DNA from: Sphingomonas sp. Leaf32
Lineage (GTDB): Bacteria > Pseudomonadota > Alphaproteobacteria > Sphingomonadales > Sphingomonadaceae
Length of the DNA stretch: 64,000 nucleotides
Direction: 5' to 3'
Assembly: GCF_001421765.1 (NCBI RefSeq)
Contig: NZ_LMLA01000003.1
Span: 62,001 to 126,000 of the forward strand
This document shows positions 8,438 to 16,655 of this stretch, in pieces. Position 1 is the stretch's first letter. Each line of letters opens with the position of its first letter. The notes below the pieces were generated by a model. It ran no database searches. It was not told where the DNA came from and saw nothing but the letters and a program-made list of their open reading frames with translations. Position numbers and translations under genes: made by a program.

Positions 8438-9325
8438 ATGGCACGCATCGGCTTTATCGGCCTTGGCAATATGGGCGGCGGCATGGCGGCCAATCTGGCG
8501 AAGGCGGGGCATGACGTCCGTGCGTTCGACCTGTCGGCCGACGCGCTGGCGCGGGCGAAGGCGGCGGGATGCCTGCCGGTCGCCGACGCGGTGGAGGCCG
8601 CGGCCGGAGCGCAGGCGGTGGTGACGATGCTGCCCGCCGGTGCCCATGTCGCCCAGGTATATGACGACGCGCTGTTCGCTGCGGTCGATACCGGGGCGGT
8701 GCTGATCGATTGTTCGACGATCGACGTCGATACCGCACGGCAGGTCGCCGACGCGGCACGCGCCAGGGGGCTGCACGCGGTCGATGCGCCGGTGTCGGGC
8801 GGGATCGCGGCGGCCAATGCCGGCGCGCTGACCTTCATGGTCGGCGGCAGCGACACGGCCTTCGCCAAGGCCGAACCGTTCCTGTCCGACATGGGCAAGG
8901 CGGTGATCCACGCCGGGGCGAGCGGCGCGGGACAGGCCGCCAAGATGTGCAACAACATGCTGCTCGGCGCATCGATGATCGCGACGTGCGAAGCGTTTGC
9001 GCTGGCCGAGAGACTGGGCCTCGACCCGCAGACCTTCTACGACATCTCGTCGGTCAGTTCGGGCCAGTGTTGGTCGATGACCAGCTATTGCCCGGTGGCG
9101 GGCGTAGGGCCGGAAACCCCGGCCGATCGTGGCTATCAGGGAGGGTTCGCCGCCGGGTTGATGCTGAAGGACCTGCGGCTCGCGATGCAGGCGGCGGCGG
9201 GCGCGGGAGCCGACACGCCGATGGGCGCGCGTGCCGCCGAACTTTATGCCCGCTTCGTCGAGGACGGCAACGCCGCGACCGATTTCTCCGGCATCATCGA
9301 GACGTTGCGCAAAGGAGCCGCTTGA
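8438..9325 (+). CDS. mmsB: 3-hydroxyisobutyrate dehydrogenase
   Basis: Oxidises 3-hydroxyisobutyrate to methylmalonate semialdehyde with NAD+, the substrate of MmsA encoded 7 kb upstream in the same direction. The 295-residue protein has the N-terminal Rossmann motif GFIGLGNMGGGMA, the DAPVSGG substrate-binding block, and the catalytic Lys in GAGQAAKMCNNMLL. All are diagnostic for the beta-hydroxyacid dehydrogenase family, and length matches. The start follows AGGAGAG. It is the last gene of the valine group; a tRNA gene follows within 40 bases. Confidence 0.93.
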   Translation: MARIGFIGLGNMGGGMAANLAKAGHDVRAFDLSADALARAKAAGCLPVADAVEAAAGAQAVVTMLPAGAHVAQVYDDALFAAVDTGAVLIDCSTIDVDTARQVADAARARGLHAVDAPVSGGIAAANAGALTFMVGGSDTAFAKAEPFLSDMGKAVIHAGASGAGQAAKMCNNMLLGASMIATCEAFALAERLGLDPQTFYDISSVSSGQCWSMTSYCPVAGVGPETPADRGYQGGFAAGLMLKDLRLAMQAAAGAGADTPMGARAAELYARFVEDGNAATDFSGIIETLRKGAA

Positions 9326-9364
9326 CGGCGGGGCGGCGATCCGCTTGGAACGCTAGCCTTGCCT

Positions 9365-9450
9365 GCGGACGTGGCGAAATCGGTAGACGCAGCGGACTTA
9401 AAATCCGCTTCCCATCGGGAGTGCGGGTTCAAGTCCCGCCGTCCGTACCA
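9365..9450 (+). tRNA. tRNA-Leu(TAA)
   Basis: An 86-base class II tRNA. Acceptor GCGGACG pairs with CGTCCGT (one G-U), the anticodon stem GCGGA/TCCGC encloses a loop with anticodon TAA, a long variable arm (CCCATCGGGAG) follows, the T arm is GCGGGTTCAAGTCCCGC, and CCA is encoded at 9448-9450. It reads UUA leucine codons, which are rare in this GC-rich genome. Confidence 0.97.
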
Positions 9451-9472
9451 ACGGTTTTGAATGGCGTTGAGC

Positions 9473-9500
9473 GGCTAGGCATCCCCATGGGTGCCTAGCC
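9473..9500. terminator. hairpin after tRNA-Leu
   Basis: GGCTAGGCA and TGCCTAGCC form a perfect 9-bp stem, extended by an inner CCC/GGG. It lies 22 bases after the tRNA and 18 bases before the stop of the converging polymerase gene, so it could end transcription from either side. There is no T-run, so the role is uncertain. Confidence 0.5.
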
Positions 9501-9518
9501 ATGTCGACCTGTTTGGCA

Positions 9519-10898
9519 TTAGTTCGGTCCGGATGGGGCCAAATATCTTCTTTTCCAGTTCTTGACGCTGGTAAGAAACATATCGCTGAAGCAATATCCC
9601 ATGAAAACCGTTATCGTTGAAGGTCCGTAGCATTGTACGGTTACCGCGTAGATGTTCATTAAGAACATCAGGAGGATTTTGTCTCGTGTTTTGTAATTGG
9701 GCACTCCCAGAAAAGCACCGATTACAAAAATCGCGAACGGAAACCCAAGCATGATATACGTTGAAACATAGAAATTATCTACGGGAACTCGCAGATAGCC
9801 AAGGGACGTGTAGTCCATCGGGTAGACGAAGCAACCCAGGCCGCACCCTGTGATGAGTCCAGCCGGGAATATGTTGGACAGATAGATGAACGGAAAAACC
9901 CAAGTAGAATTGATGCGATCCTGCATACTGAACAGGCTAGGATTTATTTTCTGTAGATCGATACCGCTCAAGGCAATCATCAGGATAAACGGTACCAGAA
10001 CCAGGGCAAACGAGTATTGCGTCAGCTTTTTCCGATAAAGTTCATTGTTCTTGGGGTCGGTTAGAACTTCAAAGATAAGATAATATGCAAGGAATATGAT
10101 GCCGCAGCCCATCGCGGTCTTATTCGTCGACAGATACAAGGCATAGCCGATGATGGGCGTGGCGAGAAACGTGAACCACTTACGATAGTGGGTGCATACG
10201 AGGATAAAGGGGAAAAGCGCCATATAGGCCGCCATCGTGCTGTCGCCTGCGAAACCGCCGTAACGCACCGCACCGCCAGACCACCAAACCCGACCCACAG
10301 CCTTGGTCTGTCCAAAAGTTTCGACGGACATCCCGGTCCAAGGGTAATCGACATAAGGCGAAAGCAGCAATCCGAGTACAGATAGTGCCGACATCAACAG
10401 GAAAGAATACCGCGCCCAGCGCAGCTCGTTTATCGAGCGCCCCGCAAATGCAAATCCGAGGAAGATTGGAGACATCATTTTCACTGCGGAAAATAGGGCG
10501 GCAGCGTTGGCAGACATGAAGAGCCAGCCGATTATCAACGACAAAAATATGTTGACGCTGAATAAAATACCCCAAGCCGAGTTTCGGCGTATCGCGATAT
10601 ACCAAACGAAGTACGCTACAGCGGCAAAGGCCATCATATCTGGAACAAACCAGATGAACGCCAACTTGGCGTGAGCCAAATAGTATCGAACCGGTCCGGT
10701 GAAAGCATCACGGAATCCGTAGGAAACGAACGCAATTGCCAGGAGTGTGAGCTTCAGCCGTGATAGTTCTGCCGATCGCGTGAGCGACCGTTGCAATTCG
10801 TCGTCTCGCACGGGGATGGAAGCAATTTTTCGATGTTGGCCAAATGCCCGACGCCACGGCCGCATCTCGGGTAAGGGGGTCGTATCAAATGCCGGCAT
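9519..10898 (-). CDS. polytopic membrane protein, probable surface-polysaccharide polymerase or O-antigen-ligase-like
   Basis: A 459-residue protein with an approximately 55-residue cytoplasmic N-terminus and then ten or more hydrophobic segments, with a long polar loop between residues about 195 and 225 and another near 330-370. This layout is typical of Wzy/WaaL-type polysaccharide polymerases and ligases, which lack strong sequence motifs. It is the last gene of a three-gene minus-strand set with a flippase and a GT2 transferase, which supports the role. Base composition is visibly lower in GC (long stretches near 40-50%) than in all neighbouring genes, and AT-ending codons are common, suggesting horizontal acquisition. 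Exact activity is inference. Confidence 0.7.
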   Translation of the reverse strand: MPAFDTTPLPEMRPWRRAFGQHRKIASIPVRDDELQRSLTRSAELSRLKLTLLAIAFVSYGFRDAFTGPVRYYLAHAKLAFIWFVPDMMAFAAVAYFVWYIAIRRNSAWGILFSVNIFLSLIIGWLFMSANAAALFSAVKMMSPIFLGFAFAGRSINELRWARYSFLLMSALSVLGLLLSPYVDYPWTGMSVETFGQTKAVGRVWWSGGAVRYGGFAGDSTMAAYMALFPFILVCTHYRKWFTFLATPIIGYALYLSTNKTAMGCGIIFLAYYLIFEVLTDPKNNELYRKKLTQYSFALVLVPFILMIALSGIDLQKINPSLFSMQDRINSTWVFPFIYLSNIFPAGLITGCGLGCFVYPMDYTSLGYLRVPVDNFYVSTYIMLGFPFAIFVIGAFLGVPNYKTRDKILLMFLMNIYAVTVQCYGPSTITVFMGYCFSDMFLTSVKNWKRRYLAPSGPN

Positions 10899-10925
10899 AA
10901 TTGAACCCTTGAAAGGCTTGGCGCA

Positions 10926-12392
10926 TCATTCTGCTGTCGGGCTGCGGCGCATCAAGCGCCTTACAACCGCAACGATCTCCATGACCTGATCGCGTTGTAC
11001 CACAAGAAGCATACCGAGATAGATCAACAAGCCGATGCTGCCCATGATGGCGATCGTTACCAGCGAAGGCAGGTCGGGCAGTTGCGGTTTCAACAGGGTC
11101 AGCGCGCCCACCATCACCCCTGACGCGAGCAGTGGGGGCAAGACGCCGGAAATCGTTTCGCCTATCGGAATCCCGATCCGGCTTTTCAGGATGACGAAGA
11201 TGACCGGCGATACCAGCGCCAGCCGCGCGACGTTGCCGGCGGCGGCGGCGACCAGTCCATAGCGGGCGAACAGATACGCCACGATCGTGCTGGCGACGAA
11301 TTCGAAGATGTTCACCGCCAACACCACGCGCATCTGCCCCGCGGCCATGAGGACGTTCGATTTGAAGAACAGCGGCGGGATGAAGATCGCCGTCAGCGTC
11401 AGGACCTGCATCGGCAGGATGCTCAGCTGCCATTGCTTGCCGAACATGAAGGTGATGATCTCGGGTGCCACGACGGCCGCGCCGAGGAACATCGGATAGG
11501 CGAAGAGCGCGGTCGTCTTCACCAGCTTGAGGTATCCCGCGATCAACGCTTCCCGGTTGTCCTGCAGGCGTGACAGGGACGTCAGCGTCACGCTGGTGAT
11601 CTGCCGGATCGACAGTTCCTGCAGCAGGTCGAGCGCGCGCCACGCAATGCGCAGATAGCCGAGCGCCGTCGCGCCCAGGACATAGCCGACGATCAGGTCG
11701 ATGATCCGCTGATTGCCGCTGCCCAGCACGGAGGACAGCGCGATCACACTGCCATCGCGCAGCTGGGCGACGCCGGTGTCGCGCTTCCACGTCAGACGCG
11801 GCAGCCAGCGCGTCGAGTACACCATCGCCACCAGCAGCCAGACCACATAGATCAGACGCTGGATGACAAGGCTCCACACGCCGAAGCCCGTCAGGGCGAG
11901 GACCAGCGCGACGATGCCGCTGGCCATGGTGGCCGTGACGTTTCGCGCGGCCAGCGCCTTGAAGCCGAAGTCGCGCCGCAACTTCGCCTCATACACGGCC
12001 CCCACGGCGTAAAGCGCGGAAACCGGCGCGAGCCATTGCATGACCGGTCGCAGCAGGGGTTCGTCGAAACCGACCGCCAGCGGGCCGGCGACGAGCAGCA
12101 ATGCCACGGTAAACAGCAAGCCGATCGCCAGGCTCGACCAGAAGGCGGTACTGGCATCGTCGTCGTCCAGCGTCGGCCGCTGGATGGCGACTTCGGTCAG
12201 GCCCGCGCGGCCGACGGTCGAACTGAGTTCGATGAAGACGACCGCGATGCCGATCAGGCCGAAGGTTTCCGGTCCCAACTGGCGCGCAAGAACGATGAAC
12301 AGGACGAACTGGAAGACGGTCTGACCACCCGAACCGAGCATCATCCAGAAAGCGCCGGAGGCGGTGCGACCAGAGAGCGAAGACGAACTCAT
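10926..12392 (-). CDS. polysaccharide flippase, MOP/PST family (Wzx-like)
   Basis: A 488-residue protein with about 12-14 membrane helices. The N-terminal pattern ASGAFWMMLGSGGQTVFQF...VLARQLGPETFGLIG is the usual beginning of lipopolysaccharide/exopolysaccharide flippases of the MOP superfamily, which move lipid-linked repeat units to the periplasmic face. Its start overlaps the stop of the GT2 gene by four bases, so the two are translationally coupled; the polymerase-like gene follows after a 27-base gap. GC content is normal for the genome here, unlike the polymerase. The sugar exported is unknown. Confidence 0.88.
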   Translation of the reverse strand: MSSSSLSGRTASGAFWMMLGSGGQTVFQFVLFIVLARQLGPETFGLIGIAVVFIELSSTVGRAGLTEVAIQRPTLDDDDASTAFWSSLAIGLLFTVALLLVAGPLAVGFDEPLLRPVMQWLAPVSALYAVGAVYEAKLRRDFGFKALAARNVTATMASGIVALVLALTGFGVWSLVIQRLIYVVWLLVAMVYSTRWLPRLTWKRDTGVAQLRDGSVIALSSVLGSGNQRIIDLIVGYVLGATALGYLRIAWRALDLLQELSIRQITSVTLTSLSRLQDNREALIAGYLKLVKTTALFAYPMFLGAAVVAPEIITFMFGKQWQLSILPMQVLTLTAIFIPPLFFKSNVLMAAGQMRVVLAVNIFEFVASTIVAYLFARYGLVAAAAGNVARLALVSPVIFVILKSRIGIPIGETISGVLPPLLASGVMVGALTLLKPQLPDLPSLVTIAIMGSIGLLIYLGMLLVVQRDQVMEIVAVVRRLMRRSPTAE

Positions 12393-13417
12393 GCGCGAGT
12401 TCCCTGCCGGTCGCGACGCACGCGTTGCACGATGCCCTGCCAGAGAAAGGCCCAGGATGGGGGAGCCGCTGCAAGAGTTTTGAGCGCCCTGATACGATCC
12501 CGGCTGCGATTATGGACCAGGGCGGTTTCATAGGCCTGAAGTCCGCGGGCCTGTTCCTGGCGCTGTCGTAACAAGCCGGTGTCGACCGCATCGAAGGCGC
12601 GAGCATGTTCTGCCAGCAATGCCTCGACTCCGCGGATCACCTGACCACGGTCGACGACGGTCCGCGTCTGACCGGATGCCTTGCCCGACAGGCTGCCGAT
12701 GCGCTGCGTGTACAGATAGCCCGCAGTGGCAACGAGTCCCGCCTTCGCGCCATGTGCCAGGCAGCTTGCGTAGAAATAGAAATCTTCGCTGTCGCGGATC
12801 GTCTCGGGATACCGCAACCGTTGCTCCAGAAGAAAGGACCGGCGGAAGACGAACTTCAGGAGGGCAAATTGCAGGTAGCCGCGACCGCTGACGTCGCTCA
12901 AGGGGCGGCGGAACAGGGAAGCGCGAAGAAAGCGCTTCATGTCGACGACCTCGAAGGCGCCGTTCAGTTCCAGGTTGCCATGGCCCGCTTCTGCCTGCGC
13001 CGTCGCGTCATAATAGGTTACGTTGTCGGCGATCATGTCGAGCGACCGTTCTTCCGCCGTTCGTACCAGCGTGTCGAGGCGATCGGGCTTGAACGCATCG
13101 TCGGCGTCGAGGATCGCGATCCACCGGCCGCGCGCTGCCGCGATGCCGAGGTTGCGCGCGGCGGACGGGCCGCCGTTCTTCGGCGAACGCACCAGTCTGA
13201 TCCTCGCATCCAGCTTCGCGAGGTCCGTGACGACCGCGACCGTATCGTCGCGGGATACGTCGTCGACGACGATGATTTCGACGTCCGACAGGGTCTGTGC
13301 CTGGACCGACCGGATCGCGCGTTCGATAAACAGTGCGGCATCGTAGGCGGCGATGATGACCGATACCAGGGGTGGCGCGGTCGCGTCGGATGGACCGCTG
13401 GCGGACTCGGACAACAT
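12389..13417 (-). CDS. family 2 glycosyltransferase
   Basis: A 342-residue inverting GT-A transferase. The N-terminal half has the family pattern PLVSVIIAAYDAALFIERAI, EIIVVDDVSRDDT, SAARNLGIAAARGRWIAILDADD with the metal/nucleotide-sugar binding DAD motif near residue 103. The C-terminal half has no recognised domain and no membrane segments. It is the first gene of the flippase/polymerase set and probably adds one sugar to a lipid-linked repeat unit. A GGGAAT ribosome site precedes the ATG. The 240 bases upstream (to the divergent lipoprotein gene) hold no other gene and must carry the promoters. Confidence 0.9.
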   Translation of the reverse strand: MLSESASGPSDATAPPLVSVIIAAYDAALFIERAIRSVQAQTLSDVEIIVVDDVSRDDTVAVVTDLAKLDARIRLVRSPKNGGPSAARNLGIAAARGRWIAILDADDAFKPDRLDTLVRTAEERSLDMIADNVTYYDATAQAEAGHGNLELNGAFEVVDMKRFLRASLFRRPLSDVSGRGYLQFALLKFVFRRSFLLEQRLRYPETIRDSEDFYFYASCLAHGAKAGLVATAGYLYTQRIGSLSGKASGQTRTVVDRGQVIRGVEALLAEHARAFDAVDTGLLRQRQEQARGLQAYETALVHNRSRDRIRALKTLAAAPPSWAFLWQGIVQRVRRDRQGTRA

Positions 13418-13657
13418 GGTTCAATTCCCACTGTGGCAGGACGACGTTGGATCAGCTGCTGTTCGACACAACCATGGCACGGCAGCTTGCCTCGTCCGGA
13501 CCGGTTGGACCATAGCAGATCGATTCCACGCTGCTCTAGATGGTTTTTGCCGCGTTGCAACATACAACCGCATCCGCGTTTTCAGCGGCCGGCGACGCTC
13601 CGATCACCCCGCACGGCCCTCTGGCCGGTCGACGGGCTTTCGTGGCATGGAAGAGCG

Positions 13658-15049
13658 ATGCGTCGTTTCCTCCTTTCCGCTCTCCTTCCGCTGATGCTGG
13701 TCGCCTGCGACGGCAAGGGCGACGAGCGGCGGGTCGTGGTCGATGCGATCGAGGACGGCGCGAAGGGCGATGTCGAGCGGGTCCTGCTGCGCAGCGCGCT
13801 GGCGCAGGGGCTGGTACGCTTCGATGCCGCCGGCCAGGTCGAACCGGGTCTCGCCGAACGCTGGAACATGGTCGATGACGGGCGCAGCTATATCTTTCGG
13901 CTGGGCGATGCGACGTGGAGCGACGGCCGGCCCGTCACCGCCGAACAGGTCGTGGCGGCGCTTCGCCGCGCGGTGCGGGCGGATGCCGGCCATCGGCTGA
14001 CGCCATTCCTGCGATCGATCGACGAGATCGTCGCGATGACGCCGCAGGTGATCGAGGTGCGGCTGAAGCGGCCCAATACCGAATTGCTGACCCTGCTCGC
14101 CCAACCCGAACTGGCGGTGATCCGTGGCACGCAGGGCACCGGGCCGCTGCGCCGGTTGCAGGGGAGCGGCATCCGTCTGCGCGCGCCGGCCGATCCGGAA
14201 GGGCCGCCGCCGGTCGCCGCCGACGAGGTCCGGTTGCGTGGGGGCCGCGCGGCGCTGGCGGTGGCGCGCTATGCCGAGAAGCGCAGCGACCTGGTGCTGG
14301 GCGGGGATTTCGCCGACTGGCCGCTGGTCGCTGCCGCCGGTCCCCGGCCGGCCGACGTCCGGATCGATCCGGCGCGCGGGCTGTTCGGCTTCGCGTTCGT
14401 CACGCGGGACGGCTTCCTGGCGACCGCGCTCGGCCGGGCGGCGGTGGCGATGGCGGTGCAGGGCGCCAACGTGCCCGGCGCGATCGACCCGGCATGGGGA
14501 CCGGCGGACACGCTGTTGCCCGAACGGCTCGATTCGGCGGCGGACCCGGCGCTACCGCCGTGGCGCAACCTGACCGAGGAACAGCGCTGGACGACCGCCC
14601 GCGCACAGGTGGCCGCTTATGGCCGACCGGTGCGGTTGCGTATCGCGTTGCCGGCCGGCCCGGGGGCAACGTTGCTGTGGGGTCGGGTCGCAGTCGCGCT
14701 GTCGCGGATCGGGATTGCGGGCGAACGGGTGGCGATGACCGCGCCCGCCGACCTGCGGCTGATCGACCGGGTGGCACCATATGACAGTGCGCGCTGGTAT
14801 CTGGCGACCGCGTGTCGCAGTTGTTCGATGGAGGCGATGACGCTGATCGCGGCGGCGCGCGATGCCGACAACCTGCCCGAACGCGCGCAACGACTGGCGG
14901 TCGCCGATGCCGCGATGGCGGCGGACGTCGCGTTCGTCTCCCTCGCGCGGCCGTGGCGCTGGTCGCTGGTCGCGCCTCGCCTGCGGGCGTTTCAGGCCAA
15001 TGCCCGCGCGGTGCATCCGTTGAACCATCTGCGCGGCGATCCCAGATAG
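13658..15049 (+). CDS. solute-binding lipoprotein, peptide/nickel ABC type (SBP family 5)
   Basis: A 463-residue protein with a lipoprotein signal ending in the lipobox LVAC (Cys17 acylated). The mature part resembles the extracytoplasmic solute-binding family 5, with GLVRFDAAGQVEPGLAERWN and YIFRLGDATWSDGRPVTAEQVV, the strongly conserved first-domain pattern. These proteins normally deliver peptides or similar ligands to an ABC importer, but no permease or ATPase gene is nearby. The sequence is short for the family (usually about 500-550) and the C-terminal half is divergent. It may serve another importer or another function. Confidence 0.83.
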   Translation: MRRFLLSALLPLMLVACDGKGDERRVVVDAIEDGAKGDVERVLLRSALAQGLVRFDAAGQVEPGLAERWNMVDDGRSYIFRLGDATWSDGRPVTAEQVVAALRRAVRADAGHRLTPFLRSIDEIVAMTPQVIEVRLKRPNTELLTLLAQPELAVIRGTQGTGPLRRLQGSGIRLRAPADPEGPPPVAADEVRLRGGRAALAVARYAEKRSDLVLGGDFADWPLVAAAGPRPADVRIDPARGLFGFAFVTRDGFLATALGRAAVAMAVQGANVPGAIDPAWGPADTLLPERLDSAADPALPPWRNLTEEQRWTTARAQVAAYGRPVRLRIALPAGPGATLLWGRVAVALSRIGIAGERVAMTAPADLRLIDRVAPYDSARWYLATACRSCSMEAMTLIAAARDADNLPERAQRLAVADAAMAADVAFVSLARPWRWSLVAPRLRAFQANARAVHPLNHLRGDPR

Positions 15050-15054
15050 GGGGC

Positions 15055-15480
15055 ATGGCAAAGCCCAACCGCATCTCGCCCGAACTGTTCGATCAGATCG
15101 CCGGGCATCTCGACAAGGACCCGCAAGCCGTGCGTCGCCGCGTGGTGGCGATCGAGCGGTTGATGGAACGGTCGATGACCATCCCCGGCACGAAGCATCC
15201 GGTGGGCCTCGACTTCCTGCTGAACTTCATCCCCGTTATCGGCAGCTTCATCGGTGCGGCGATGGGCAGCTACATGCTGTGGGAAGCGCGTAACCTGGGC
15301 ATGTCGAAGTGGCAGATGGCGCGGATGGCCGGCAATGTCGGCACCGACTGGGCGCTGGGGCTGATCCCGATCGTCGGCGCGGTGCCGGACTTCTTCTTCC
15401 GGTCGAATACCCGCAACCTGCGGATCATCCGCAAGCATCTCGACCGTCACCATCCCGCGACGGTGACGGTCGAGGGGTAA
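15055..15480 (+). CDS. DUF4112 membrane-associated protein
   Basis: A 141-residue protein. The central part has the DUF4112 pattern: a 'LDFLLNFIPVIGSFIGAAMG' hydrophobic segment (about 58-77), SKWQMARMAGNVGTDWALGL and a second segment IPIVGAVPDFFFRSNTRNLRII. Two membrane segments each carry the IP-x-x-G motif. Function is unknown. The start is the ATG five bases after the lipoprotein stop, so the two genes are probably cotranscribed. It converges with the RNase T2 gene, whose stop is directly adjacent. Confidence 0.85.
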   Translation: MAKPNRISPELFDQIAGHLDKDPQAVRRRVVAIERLMERSMTIPGTKHPVGLDFLLNFIPVIGSFIGAAMGSYMLWEARNLGMSKWQMARMAGNVGTDWALGLIPIVGAVPDFFFRSNTRNLRIIRKHLDRHHPATVTVEG

Positions 15481-16197
15481 TCAGCCGGCCTGACGCCCGC
15501 CGCGCCAGATCTTGACGCGGGTATTGGGCGTTACGCCGCCCTGATGCGCCGGACAGTTGGTGTAGCGGCGGCGCTTGTCGAGGCAGAGCCAAATCTCGTC
15601 CAGCCAGCCACGCTTGTTGGTCGTGATCCGCATCGACTGCGCAGTCATGCCGGGGTTCAGGCGGGCGATGGCGCCGGCGATCTGTCCGGCGGTCAGGTTG
15701 GGCCGGCGCGACAGGGCCATCATGTCGGGGAAGCGCAACCGCTGGAACAGGGTACGCGATTCGTCGAAATAGGCGGCGGGGGAGACGCCCATGCAGGTGC
15801 CGTGCTTGGCATATTCATGCTGGAGCAGCTGCGCCGAGGGCGTGACGCACAGGTTCTTCGCGATCACCGCGTCGGGCAGGATCGGGGTGCCGGTGCAATA
15901 TTGTGGCCAGTCCTTGCCCTCGCCATCGGGCCACAGGCCATGCAGCGTGAAGCCGAAGCGGTTGCCGCCACCGCACTGGAAGGCGTTGCGCGCATCGTCG
16001 CGGCGGGTGCGGCAATATTCCGGACTCCAGGTGATGGCGAGCGTGTAGCTGCCGATCGGCAGGACGCGGCGCGGCTGTTGCGGGGTCGGCAGGTCGGCGC
16101 GCGGGCGTTCGACCTGCGCGGGTACGGAGCATTGCAGCGTCTGCGCCTGTGCCGCGACGGGTGCCAGCAGCGCGGCGAGGGTGAGGGCGAGGCGCAT
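15481..16197 (-). CDS. secreted ribonuclease T2
   Basis: An endoribonuclease that cleaves single-stranded RNA through 2',3'-cyclic phosphates. The 238-residue protein begins with a Sec signal (cleavage after AAQAQ). Both catalytic blocks are present: CAS1 as FTLHGLWPDG and CAS2 as HEYAKHGTCMG, with the two catalytic His, plus multiple Cys for disulfides. Likely role is scavenging nucleotides or phosphate from extracellular or periplasmic RNA. Start and upstream stop overlap by one base (TGATG), coupling it to the small membrane protein before it. Confidence 0.93.
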   Translation of the reverse strand: MRLALTLAALLAPVAAQAQTLQCSVPAQVERPRADLPTPQQPRRVLPIGSYTLAITWSPEYCRTRRDDARNAFQCGGGNRFGFTLHGLWPDGEGKDWPQYCTGTPILPDAVIAKNLCVTPSAQLLQHEYAKHGTCMGVSPAAYFDESRTLFQRLRFPDMMALSRRPNLTAGQIAGAIARLNPGMTAQSMRITTNKRGWLDEIWLCLDKRRRYTNCPAHQGGVTPNTRVKIWRGGRQAG

Positions 16198-16628
16198 CAG
16201 ATGTCCTCGTCGACGATGGCAGGGGCGAACCATGCGGCGGCGTCGGGGCGGAACAGGAAGACGACCGCTGCCGTCTGCAACGCAACCGCGGCGATGCGGA
16301 CGATGCCGCCGACGTCGAGGATCACCGCGCCGGTGGAAAAGCCGACAGCCAGGCTGCCGATCGCGAAGACGGTGAAGACGACCAGTATCCATTTCGCGAC
16401 GACGCTGCCGCGCCGGGCGATGAAAAACCACAGCAGCAGCGCGATGGCTACGCCGACCACGATCATGCCGCCGGCCGCGACCGTGGCGGTCGACCCCAAT
16501 GCCGCCGTATCGGGATTTTCCGCCAGCCGCGCCATGGTGAGCGGCCATTCGAGGATGTTGCCGATCAGCCCGACGGCGATCGAGGCGAGATAGAGCCGGT
16601 CGAACCGGACGATGGAAGACGGACGCAT
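16197..16628 (-). CDS. small four-helix membrane protein, unknown function
   Basis: A 143-residue protein with four hydrophobic segments (about 12-33, 47-70, 79-97, 105-125) and a short acidic tail. I do not recognise a named family. The ATG is preceded by AGGGGAG. It is cotranscribed with RNase T2 (one-base overlap) and possibly with nadC, which starts upstream in the same direction and ends 27 bases before this start. Nothing in the sequence says what it does. Confidence 0.75.
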   Translation of the reverse strand: MRPSSIVRFDRLYLASIAVGLIGNILEWPLTMARLAENPDTAALGSTATVAAGGMIVVGVAIALLLWFFIARRGSVVAKWILVVFTVFAIGSLAVGFSTGAVILDVGGIVRIAAVALQTAAVVFLFRPDAAAWFAPAIVDEDI

Positions 16629-16655
16629 GGAGGCTCCCCTGATGGTACCGATGGG

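Noticed and set aside
9365..9518. Attachment site of an integrated element at tRNA-Leu
   Set aside because: No integrase gene and no direct copy of the tRNA 3' end were seen downstream, so only the composition anomaly is reported.
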